DNA of 44,165 nt from Dehalococcoidia bacterium (GTDB taxonomy: Bacteria > Chloroflexota > Dehalococcoidia > Dehalococcoidales > JAUYDJ01): assembly GCA_020353235.1 (NCBI GenBank), contig CP070693.1, positions 150,064-194,228 of the forward strand, read 5' to 3'. This document shows positions 35,001-42,169 of this stretch, one piece after another. How positions within the stretch are numbered: position 1 is the first letter of the stretch; each line of letters begins with the position of its first letter. Position numbers and translations under genes: made by a program. Below the pieces are notes generated by a model, which saw nothing but the letters and a program-made list of their open reading frames with translations, was not told the DNA's origin and did not search any database.

Positions 35001-36407
35001 ATGTCTCTTAAGCTGAGTTTTCTGGGTGCCGCTCAGAATGTCACCGGCTCCCGCTATCTGGTGGAGGCCGGTGGCGTTAGATTTCTGGTGGACTGTGGGC
35101 TCTACCAGGAGAGGGAGTTCAGGGAGAGAAACTGGGCGCCATTTGCGGTGCCGCCGGAGACACTGGACGCCGTCCTGCTGACCCATGCTCACCTTGACCA
35201 TTGCGGGCTGCTGCCGAAACTGGTGCGCGAGGGGTTCAAGGGGAAGATTTACGGCACGCCGGCCACCGCCGAGATTGCCGAGATAATGCTGATGGATTCG
35301 GCCAAAATCCAGCAGGAAGATGCCGAATTCAAGAAAAAGAGACACGAGAGTGAGGGCAGGAAGGGCCCCTACCCCGAAGTTCCGCTCTATACCACCGAGG
35401 ATGCCCAGGCGTCTTTCCCGCTGTTTGCGCCGGCCCGCTATGGTGAGCCGGTTGACCTGGGGGGTGGGGTTAGCGCCACCTTCCATGATGCCGGTCATGT
35501 GCTCGGTTCGGCGATGGTAAAGGTGGCGGTGAGTAAAAATGACGACCAGCGGTCAATTCTCTTCTCGGGGGATGCCGGTCGCTGGCATAAGCCGATACTG
35601 TGTGACCCGACCCTTTTTGATGAGGCGGACTATGTGGTGGTGGAGTCCACCTATGGCGATAGATTGCACGAGGGCTCAGGGGGAATTGCCGACCAGCTGG
35701 CCGAGGTAATCAACGCCACCCTGGAGGCAGGCGGGAATATCGTTATCCCCAGCTTCGCCCTGGAGCGCGCTCAGGAAGTCCTCTACTACCTGAACCAGTT
35801 GCTCTATAAGGACACTATCCGGCACATGATGGTTTTCCTGGACAGCCCTATGGCGGTAAGCCTTACCGAGGTGTTCCAGCATCACCCGGAGCTTTTTGAT
35901 AAAGAGACGCTTGAGCTTATCAAAAAGGGTAATTCCCCCTTTAGCTTCCCCGGTCTGAGTATGGTCAGGACGGTGGATGAATCGAAAGCAATAAACCACA
36001 TCACCGGTTCGGTGATGATAATCGCCGGCTCCGGGATGTGCACTGGGGGGCGGATAAAGTACCACCTGGTGCGGAATATCACCCGACCGGAGAGCACCAT
36101 TCTCTTCGTGGGCTATCAGGCGGTGGGTACTCTGGGGAGGCAGATTGTCGATGGTAATAAAGAGGTCAGGATACTGGGGCGGCAGCACAAGGTCAAGGCG
36201 AGAATCGCCCAGATAAGCGGTTTTTCCGCCCACGCCGACCAGAGTGAGCTCTTCAGGTGGCTTTCCGGACTGAAAAAGCCGCCCAGACACCTTTTCGTGA
36301 CCCACGGGGAGCCTGAGGTGGCACAGCAGTTTGGTAATTTACTGAAGGAGAAAATGGGCTGGGAAGTATCGGTGCCGGAGTACCGGACTGAAGTCCAGCT
36401 CGATTAG
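35001..36407 (+). CDS. Beta-CASP metallo-beta-lactamase-fold RNA hydrolase
   Basis: A 468-residue protein of the CPSF73/RNase-like beta-CASP group. The MBL metal motif is LLTHAHLDHCGLLPKLV with H62, H64, D66 and H67. Further ligands are in HDAGHVLGSAMV and SGDAGRW. The beta-CASP motifs follow: VVESTYGDRLH, IAGSGMCTGGRIKYHL and SGFSAHADQSELFRWL, with a final VTHGEPEVAQQF. Likely endo- and/or exoribonuclease in the cytoplasm, processing or degrading RNA. The frame is open back to 34866 inside the lipoprotein gene, but AGGGGG eight bases before ATG 35001 and the normal N-terminus decide the start. Confidence 0.92.
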   Translation: MSLKLSFLGAAQNVTGSRYLVEAGGVRFLVDCGLYQEREFRERNWAPFAVPPETLDAVLLTHAHLDHCGLLPKLVREGFKGKIYGTPATAEIAEIMLMDSAKIQQEDAEFKKKRHESEGRKGPYPEVPLYTTEDAQASFPLFAPARYGEPVDLGGGVSATFHDAGHVLGSAMVKVAVSKNDDQRSILFSGDAGRWHKPILCDPTLFDEADYVVVESTYGDRLHEGSGGIADQLAEVINATLEAGGNIVIPSFALERAQEVLYYLNQLLYKDTIRHMMVFLDSPMAVSLTEVFQHHPELFDKETLELIKKGNSPFSFPGLSMVRTVDESKAINHITGSVMIIAGSGMCTGGRIKYHLVRNITRPESTILFVGYQAVGTLGRQIVDGNKEVRILGRQHKVKARIAQISGFSAHADQSELFRWLSGLKKPPRHLFVTHGEPEVAQQFGNLLKEKMGWEVSVPEYRTEVQLD

Positions 36408-36445
36408 TCGGTCAGGTTAGTTTTAATATCTTTGGGGAGGTCAAT

Positions 36446-37135
36446 ATGCGGTACGGATATGAGATAAATGAGTTAGCCAAGGAAGAGTCCTGGCGCATGT
36501 TTCGTATCATTGGGGAGCTGGTGGAGGGTTTTGACGAATTAGCCGGGGTGGAACCGGCGGTGAGCATATACGGTTCGGCCCGGGTTAAAGAGGGCGACGA
36601 GCTGTATAAGCAGACTCAGGAAATTGCCCGAGGGGTGGGTGAGATGGGCTTTTCCATCATTACCGGGGGTGGTCCCGGGGTTATGGAGGCGGCCAATCGG
36701 GGTGCCCTTGAAGCCGGGGTTACTTCAGTGGGGCTGAATATTGAGCTACCCGAGCAGCAGTCGGCCAATGTCTACGCCACCCACTCAGTGACCTTTCATC
36801 ACTTCTTTGTCCGCAAAATCATGCTGGTGAAGTATGCCACTGCCTTTGTCATCATGCCGGGTGGGCTGGGCACCCTTGATGAGGTAACCGAGCTATTAAC
36901 CCTGATGCAGACCCATAAGATAAAACCATTTCCGGTGGTATTGTTTGATGGCCAGTACTGGGAGGGGTTCCTAGACTGGCTCAGGAATTGCACCCTGGCT
37001 AAAGGTTATATTTCCGAGGAGGACCTTGACCTGCTCAGGGTTTCTGATGACCCTGGAGAGGTAATCGAGGCGGTCCAGAAGTGGTACCAGAAGCAGGAGG
37101 TAGTGGGCCGGAAGGCGTTAGTCAGGCGAGATTGA
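36446..37135 (+). CDS. LOG family protein (TIGR00730-type)
   Basis: A 229-residue Rossmann-fold protein. SIYGSARVKEGDELY, IITGGGPGVMEAANRGALEA (about residues 72-91) and VIMPGGLGTLDEVTELLTLM (about 136-155) are the LOG/lysine-decarboxylase-like signatures. Members with PGGxGTxxE hydrolyse nucleoside 5'-monophosphates to base and ribose-5-phosphate (cytokinin-activating or PpnN-like). Substrate here is not known. GGGGAGG lies five bases before the ATG. Confidence 0.88.
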   Translation: MRYGYEINELAKEESWRMFRIIGELVEGFDELAGVEPAVSIYGSARVKEGDELYKQTQEIARGVGEMGFSIITGGGPGVMEAANRGALEAGVTSVGLNIELPEQQSANVYATHSVTFHHFFVRKIMLVKYATAFVIMPGGLGTLDEVTELLTLMQTHKIKPFPVVLFDGQYWEGFLDWLRNCTLAKGYISEEDLDLLRVSDDPGEVIEAVQKWYQKQEVVGRKALVRRD

Positions 37136-37163
37136 CTACTTTAATATTTTTTAGGAGGTTGAT

Positions 37164-37427
37164 ATGGGAGGTAAAAAGCACTTCACCGCCGAAGAAGCTA
37201 AAAAAGTGGGGGAGGCTCTGGGCATTGATTGGAGCCAGTTCGATGTCGAGCAGTTCAGGATGGGTATGGATGTTGAGCTGGAGCACGGGCTGGTTGACCC
37301 GCATACCAATGTGACCAGCGATGACCCGATAATGACCGGCAAGATTGCCCTGGCGCATCTCAACGAATTTGCCGACTATTACACCAGACTGGACGAGATG
37401 GAGGCAGAAGCCGAAGCGGGGAAGTAA
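37164..37427 (+). CDS. DUF5661 family protein
   Basis: An 87-residue acidic protein. KHFTAEEAKKVGEALGIDWS, then FDVEQFRMGMDVELEHGLVD and IALAHLNEFADYYTRLDEME match the small DUF5661 family of unknown function. No signal peptide or membrane segment is seen. A strong AGGAGG is just upstream of the ATG. It follows the LOG gene by 28 bases and ends at the hairpin terminator. Confidence 0.75.
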   Translation: MGGKKHFTAEEAKKVGEALGIDWSQFDVEQFRMGMDVELEHGLVDPHTNVTSDDPIMTGKIALAHLNEFADYYTRLDEMEAEAEAGK

Positions 37428-37431
37428 CCGG

Positions 37432-37456
37432 AATAAGGACTAGCGGTGTCCTTATT
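37432..37456. terminator. Hairpin terminator between converging operons
   Basis: Perfect nine-base stem (AATAAGGAC at 37432-37440 with GTCCTTATT at 37448-37456), seven-base loop, then ATTTATTT on the plus strand. It lies between the ends of the DUF5661 gene (plus) and tusA (minus). The plus-strand side has the better T-rich tail. Confidence 0.75.
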
Positions 37457-37458
37457 AT

Positions 37459-37680
37459 TTATTTACCGGGTGGGGTGAGAGTGAGGCGGTACTCTCCGTC
37501 GGTTTCGGTTGCTTCTACGGAATAGCCTTTGCTTTCAGCGAGGCGGGATACATTCTCTCTGGAGACGGCAGTTTCCACCAGCACGCTCAGCACTTCTTTC
37601 GGGTTTGCCTCTATGGCTTGCTTGGTTTTGACCACCGGAATGGGGCAGGAAAAGCCCCGCACATCCACTTCAATCACCAT
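37459..37680 (-). CDS. TusA-family sulfur carrier protein
   Basis: A 73-residue protein with the TusA fold signature: VDVRGFSCPIPVVKTKQAI, with C12 as the persulfide (or selenide) carrying Cys in CPxP. It starts directly after the kinase-like gene (AAGGAG, stop, ATG) and is the last gene of the minus-strand operon. Together with a YedE-type membrane protein this resembles thiosulfate-uptake and selenium-metabolism sets. It is a short single-domain protein, not the fused YedF type. Confidence 0.88.
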   Translation of the reverse strand: MVIEVDVRGFSCPIPVVKTKQAIEANPKEVLSVLVETAVSRENVSRLAESKGYSVEATETDGEYRLTLTPPGK

Positions 37681-38568
37681 TTACTCCTTCCAGTGCCAAG
37701 TGCTGCCCCTTTGATATAGATTTTCCCGAAACACATCGGGATACCGGGCAATAACCTGCCTGACTTTGGTGGCTGGGGTTACTTTGGCTAGCTGCCCGAC
37801 GCTCCGGTTGGCTCTGGCAGCGATAATGGCTGCCTGGGCAAGTTCCAGCCCGGCATAGGCAAGGGCGGCAACCAGTCCGGTAATGGTATCGCCGGTACCA
37901 CCGATGGCTTCCAGCGCCGGTATATCGGGCTCAGTGATGGTAGCCACGATATTGCCGTCATTGATAATATAATCAATGGCGCCCTTGACCAGCAGTAGTT
38001 TGGCGGCGCTGTTATCGTGGTAAGCGGCTTCAGCCAGCCTCGGCGTCCGAGTGATATCGGTATCAAATAGATGCCGGTTGATATAGGCGGGGTGGGTAAC
38101 CTTAGGGTCAGCCAGAAAAGCCATCTCGGTGGCATCGGGGGTGAAGATGTCAAATTCGCTGGCCAGCCCGGCGGCTTTAGCCGAGTACATTGAAGCCGCA
38201 TCCGCAATCATTAGCGGTCGGCGCGGGCATTTATTAACCGCCTCACAGAGTCTTTTCGTCTGCCTCATATCGGGCAGCCAGTAGTGCAGCACCAGTACTT
38301 CCGGGGAAAGCTCGGCGATATGTTCAATGAGATACTCATAAATCTGGCGGCTGCCCTTGCCCTGCCCGATGTCTCCGGCGAGCAGTATCTGGGGGGCGTC
38401 CCGCCCCAGATAGCTCGTGGTGGCCAGAGCCGCACTGATAGTAGCCGTGGTCCCCTGGGTGCAGGGAATAAGCTGCCCGTCAACAACCAGGGATTCGTCT
38501 TCTGTTCTGGCGGTGGTCAGGGTCAGGGGTAGTTCTTTGGCGGGGACGGTCCCGGCAATGAGCATCAT
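37681..38568 (-). CDS. Ribokinase-fold, NNRD-like protein of the YedE cluster
   Basis: A 295-residue protein related to the C-terminal domain of NAD(P)H-hydrate dehydratase and to sugar kinases. Visible motifs are VVDGQLIPCTQGTTATISAA (about residues 28-47), LLAGDIGQGKGSRQIYEYL, FDIFTPDATEMAFLADP, LLLVKGAIDYIINDG and the catalytic-type EAIGGTGDTITGLVAALAYA with GTGD near 224-227. ATG 38568 overlaps the DUF3343 gene's stop; the frame is open further upstream but is not supported there. The substrate is unknown. The fixed place beside YedE, DUF3343 and TusA suggests a selenium/sulfur role rather than repair of hydrated NAD. Confidence 0.7.
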   Translation of the reverse strand: MMLIAGTVPAKELPLTLTTARTEDESLVVDGQLIPCTQGTTATISAALATTSYLGRDAPQILLAGDIGQGKGSRQIYEYLIEHIAELSPEVLVLHYWLPDMRQTKRLCEAVNKCPRRPLMIADAASMYSAKAAGLASEFDIFTPDATEMAFLADPKVTHPAYINRHLFDTDITRTPRLAEAAYHDNSAAKLLLVKGAIDYIINDGNIVATITEPDIPALEAIGGTGDTITGLVAALAYAGLELAQAAIIAARANRSVGQLAKVTPATKVRQVIARYPDVFRENLYQRGSTWHWKE

Positions 38569-39101
38569 TCTGTTTCGTCTCCCCTCCAGAGGCGGAGGCA
38601 CTCCTCCAGGGCGCGGTCTAACATCAGGGCGCACAGGGTGAAGCCGACATCCCTCGGCCGGGGCGCTTCGGTTAGCGGTTTATCAATCAGCTCGGCATGC
38701 AGCTGGGGAATATCGGGGCAGCCACCACCGGAGGTATTGACGATAACACCGCTCTTTTTAGCAAAGGTGAGCTTCATATTGGCTGCCTTGACCATGGTCC
38801 AGTCGCCGAAATCGGTTATTTTGACGATTTCCAGTATTCCCTCAGTGCCCGCTTTCAGCGGAGTTACCCTGACGTAGCCGACCTCTTTTTCCTTGAGGAC
38901 GCGCTCAATACCGGGCTGCTCCACCAGATTTATGGCTACCGCCAGGTCGCAGCCCCTGCGCAGCTCGGGTGGCGGTGCCACCAGCTTGACCAGATAGCCG
39001 GCCCGGCTGAGGACTTTCTCTGCCTGCATGGCATCATGGACATCCATGAAAAGCACCAGCCCATCGCCAGCAAAACTTGGCTTCTTTCTGAAAAATGCCA
39101 T
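38565..39101 (-). CDS. DUF3343 domain protein, two-domain
   Basis: A 178-residue protein. Residues about 12-80 match DUF3343, a small domain found next to TusA/YedF and selenium genes: LVLFMDVHDAMQAEKVLSRA and KLVAPPPELRRGCDLAVAIN. Residues about 85-178 form a second segment (DFGDWTMVKAANMKLTFAKK, VNTSGGGCPDIPQLHAEL, DVGFTLCALMLDRALEE) that I do not recognise. Cys at GGGCPD and TLCALM may be functional. It overlaps the kinase-like gene by four bases. It may handle selenium or sulfur, which is inference from context. Confidence 0.65.
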   Translation of the reverse strand: MAFFRKKPSFAGDGLVLFMDVHDAMQAEKVLSRAGYLVKLVAPPPELRRGCDLAVAINLVEQPGIERVLKEKEVGYVRVTPLKAGTEGILEIVKITDFGDWTMVKAANMKLTFAKKSGVIVNTSGGGCPDIPQLHAELIDKPLTEAPRPRDVGFTLCALMLDRALEECLRLWRGDETE

Positions 39102-39114
39102 TGCTAGTTCCTGA

Positions 39115-40185
39115 TTACTCTCTCATTACCAGACCGATTATTACACAGAAGACCAGCCCGATAGTAACCGCCAGCGGACCCCAGGCGCCGGTGCCGTTCG
39201 GGCTTGAGGCGAGGAGGAAGTTATGGGCGATGGCTGCCCCGGCCAGAAAACCCAGTACTGTCACCCCGGCATCGGTATCGCCCTCCCCGGCGAGTATTAA
39301 ATTGCGTAGCGGGCAGCCACCGATTAGTGTCGCCGCCAGCCCGAGCAGCCCCATACCGAGAAAGTTCCAGAGGTGATTATCATGGGCTATCGGCTGGCTG
39401 GTAAAGCCCCAGTGGTAGATGCCCGTGGCGCCGAAGTTACCGACCACGTAATTGGTCACTAAAGCGGCGATGAAGAAGGCGATTACCCCGCTGAGGAGGT
39501 AGAAGTCCCTGACCAGAAAGACATCACGCCAGGCGCCGACGAAGCACATTCTGGTCCTCTGGGCGAGAAAGCTGACCACCAGACCGATAACCAGTGAAAC
39601 GGCCAGCGGGGCGTACATCGCCCCCGGGCCGGTCTCGCTGGCGAAGATGAAGCCGGGCTTGAATATAGCCAGCAGCAGCAGCCCCAGCATCAGGGCGGGC
39701 ATCGTCCAGCCGACCAGGGGGTGTATCCTGGTGGCGCGTCCCAGGTTGAAGCCTCTTTTCAGGAAGAGAATGCCCACCAATACCCCGGTGATTAATCCGG
39801 CCAGGGCGACCATGCCGTTCAGGTCGCCGCCGGCGATGCGCAGCATCATGCGAATCGGGCAGCCCAGAAAGACCAGAGCGCCAATCATAACCAGGGCACC
39901 CAGGATAAAGCGAACCAGGGGTGAAGCGCCACCCCGGGAACGAAACTCGCCGAAGGCGTAGGCGGTGATAAAAGCACCTAATAAAAAGCCGATGATTTCG
40001 GGACGGAGGTACTGGACTACCGCAGCCCGGTGCAGTCCGAGCGCACCGGCAACATCACGGAGGAAACAGGCTACGCAGATACCCATATTGGGCGGGTTGC
40101 CCCAGTTGGTCATCAGCGCCGCCAGGACTCCAAAAACGAGCCCGGCAATAATAATCCGAAACCTCGGCGTCAGCAGTAGCTTCAA
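39115..40185 (-). CDS. YedE/YeeE-family transporter (selenium or thiosulfate)
   Basis: A 356-residue membrane protein with about nine or ten helices. It has four conserved Cys regions: GNPPNMGICVACFLRDVAGA (C37 and C40), LGCPIRMMLRIAGGD, RTRMCFVGAWRDVFLV and IGGCPLRNLILAGEGDTDAG. These are typical of YeeE/TsuA thiosulfate transporters and of the seleno-YedE branch; the latter best fits the DUF3343-TusA neighbours. Start is TTG at 40185 overlapping the lgt stop. Substrate could be a reduced selenium or sulfur species. Confidence 0.85.
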   Translation of the reverse strand: MKLLLTPRFRIIIAGLVFGVLAALMTNWGNPPNMGICVACFLRDVAGALGLHRAAVVQYLRPEIIGFLLGAFITAYAFGEFRSRGGASPLVRFILGALVMIGALVFLGCPIRMMLRIAGGDLNGMVALAGLITGVLVGILFLKRGFNLGRATRIHPLVGWTMPALMLGLLLLAIFKPGFIFASETGPGAMYAPLAVSLVIGLVVSFLAQRTRMCFVGAWRDVFLVRDFYLLSGVIAFFIAALVTNYVVGNFGATGIYHWGFTSQPIAHDNHLWNFLGMGLLGLAATLIGGCPLRNLILAGEGDTDAGVTVLGFLAGAAIAHNFLLASSPNGTGAWGPLAVTIGLVFCVIIGLVMRE

Positions 40186-40979
40186 GTCTTTTCGCCTTCT
40201 CTGGGCACCCAGTGGGTGCGGTAAGCCAGCCGGGAGACAGCAATAGCCAGCACGATTATGGCAATCACCTGTGCTTGGTGCAGCCCAAAGAGGAAGGGTG
40301 CCCCCTCCCGTATGAAATCAAGGCCAATCCGCCACAGGGAGTACAGGCTGAGGTAGACCAGGAAGATTGAGCCCGCCGGCTCCAGCCGCCCCCTGAGTTT
40401 GAGCAGGACGGCAAACATTATCAGCAGGAAGATAATCTCGTAAATCTGGGTGGGGTGCACCGGGCCGAAGCCGTAGTCTATCCCCCAGGGCAGGGAGCAG
40501 GCAGTACCGTAGCAGCAGCCATTAAGGGTGCAGCCGATTCTACCGATAGCCTGGGCTAAGATAATGCCCGGTGTGACCACATCGGCGAAGTAACCAAACT
40601 GGAAGTCGCTGAACTTACTGTAAATCCAGATACCCAGGGCGGCGCCCAGCACGGCACCATAGATAGTTAGCCCTTGCCCGCTTAATATCAGCTCGGGGTG
40701 CTGGGTATAGTCAATGATATAGGTCGGACCGGCGGAGATAAGCTCGGGGTGCAGTTTGGCAATCACGATGTTATCAATGACGTGGAGCAGTTTGGCGACT
40801 ATCACCCCGGAGGGAATGCCGACCAGGGCGGCCGTTATCACCGTATCATAGGATAATTTAGCTCCCTTCTTTACCTCCCACAGTGTCCACAGAACCAGGA
40901 CGGAGACACCGAGGGCAACAAAGATGCCATACCATCTCACGTTTAAAAAGGCGACCAGGGGGGCGTCAATCGTTATCAT
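40182..40979 (-). CDS. lgt: Prolipoprotein diacylglyceryl transferase
   Basis: Transfers diacylglyceryl from phosphatidylglycerol to the lipobox Cys of prolipoproteins, in the cytoplasmic membrane. The 265-residue protein has about seven helices, FLNVRWYGIFVALGV at the start, GQGLTIYGAVLGAALGI, the signature AIGRIGCTLNGCCYGTA and FGPVHPTQIYEIIFLLI. In the GxxxxGGxxG region E. coli Lgt has His103 where a Tyr is found here. It overlaps genes on both sides by four bases. It could lipidate the product at 34238-34948. Confidence 0.93.
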   Translation of the reverse strand: MITIDAPLVAFLNVRWYGIFVALGVSVLVLWTLWEVKKGAKLSYDTVITAALVGIPSGVIVAKLLHVIDNIVIAKLHPELISAGPTYIIDYTQHPELILSGQGLTIYGAVLGAALGIWIYSKFSDFQFGYFADVVTPGIILAQAIGRIGCTLNGCCYGTACSLPWGIDYGFGPVHPTQIYEIIFLLIMFAVLLKLRGRLEPAGSIFLVYLSLYSLWRIGLDFIREGAPFLFGLHQAQVIAIIVLAIAVSRLAYRTHWVPREGEKT

Positions 40980-42169
40980 AATTTCTCCTGCCTTGTTTCC
41001 TTAAATAACCAGTTTCTAAAGATAAGCGGTGGTATCAGCGTTGTCAAAAGGCTCATCAGGACCAGAGCCGCATATGTGTCCTGCATGATAATCTTATTGC
41101 TGAAGCCGATGAGGGCAACAATCATGGCTATTTCCCCTCGGGGCGCCATGCCGATACCGATAATCAGCGAGTCTTTCCGGTTTATCTTACCTAATATGGC
41201 GGGCAGACCGCAACCGATAATCTTGGTCAACATGGCTACCACGGTTAAAGCCAGAATAAACCAGATGAGTTCCAGGGTGATTATGTGGAGGTCAATTAAT
41301 ACTCCCAGAGAGATGAAAAAAATGGAGGCAAAGATAATCTGCAGGTGTTCGGCGCCCTCTTTGAAGATTTTACCACTCTTTAGTTTGATGCCGGCGAAGC
41401 AGGTCCCGGCCAGGAATGAGCCGACAATGGCGGATAGCCCGACGAACTCGGCCGCCATGCTGTAGAGAAAGGCAATCATCATGGCATAGATAAAGACAGA
41501 CTCAGGGTACTTATGGGCTATCTTGGTGGCGTCTATTTTTACTAGGCTCTTGCAGATGACCGCCCTGCCCAGGAAAATGGCGGCGGCGATGAACACCACT
41601 GCCTTGGCTACCATGATAAGGATAAGGCCTGGCGAGATCATCTGGGCGACAATTTCCTCGGAGATGGTGAGGGCAAATAGGGCAAGCACATCATCAATTA
41701 TGGCGGCGCCGATTATGGCTTGCCCCGCCGGGCTTCTCAGTTTGCCCATCTCCTGGAGCACATTGGCGGTGATGGCGATACTGGTTGCGGTCAGGGCGGT
41801 GCCCACAAAAATAGAGGCGGCATAATCAAAGCCGAATAGCTCCGCCAGGAAGAAGCCACCGACCCAGGGTAGAATAATCCCCATCAGGGCGATAAAGAAG
41901 TATTTGAGATTGATTATCTCTCTTATCTCAAATTCCAGCCCGATGGTAAAGAGCAGAACAACGGCGCCGATGTGGGCCAAGGTGGCCACAAAGTCGGTAT
42001 AGGTGACCAGCCCCAGTAAGCTCGGGCCGACGAGTATACCGGCTAAAATTATGCCGACGACGGCTGACTGGTTTATACGGTAGGCAATGAGATAGCCCGC
42101 CAGGGCGACAAACAGTAGCAGGCTCATCTGAAATTCGGTGGAAGCCAGTATGCCTTGTTCTGCCACCAA
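40976..42169 (-). CDS. Cation:proton antiporter (CPA2, KefB/Na+-H+ exchanger type)
   Basis: A 397-residue membrane protein with about 12 hydrophobic segments. Family features are LLFTIGLEFEIREIINLKYF, FVGTALTATSIAITANVLQE and AIIGAAIIDDVLALFALTIS with the two Asp (IIDD) of the ion site. No TrkA-N or USP domain follows. TTG at 42169 immediately follows the helicase stop, with GGAGG five bases upstream; GTG at 42166 is an alternative. Exports Na+ or K+ in exchange for protons; the ion is not determined. Confidence 0.88.
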   Translation of the reverse strand: MVAEQGILASTEFQMSLLLFVALAGYLIAYRINQSAVVGIILAGILVGPSLLGLVTYTDFVATLAHIGAVVLLFTIGLEFEIREIINLKYFFIALMGIILPWVGGFFLAELFGFDYAASIFVGTALTATSIAITANVLQEMGKLRSPAGQAIIGAAIIDDVLALFALTISEEIVAQMISPGLILIMVAKAVVFIAAAIFLGRAVICKSLVKIDATKIAHKYPESVFIYAMMIAFLYSMAAEFVGLSAIVGSFLAGTCFAGIKLKSGKIFKEGAEHLQIIFASIFFISLGVLIDLHIITLELIWFILALTVVAMLTKIIGCGLPAILGKINRKDSLIIGIGMAPRGEIAMIVALIGFSNKIIMQDTYAALVLMSLLTTLIPPLIFRNWLFKETRQEKL

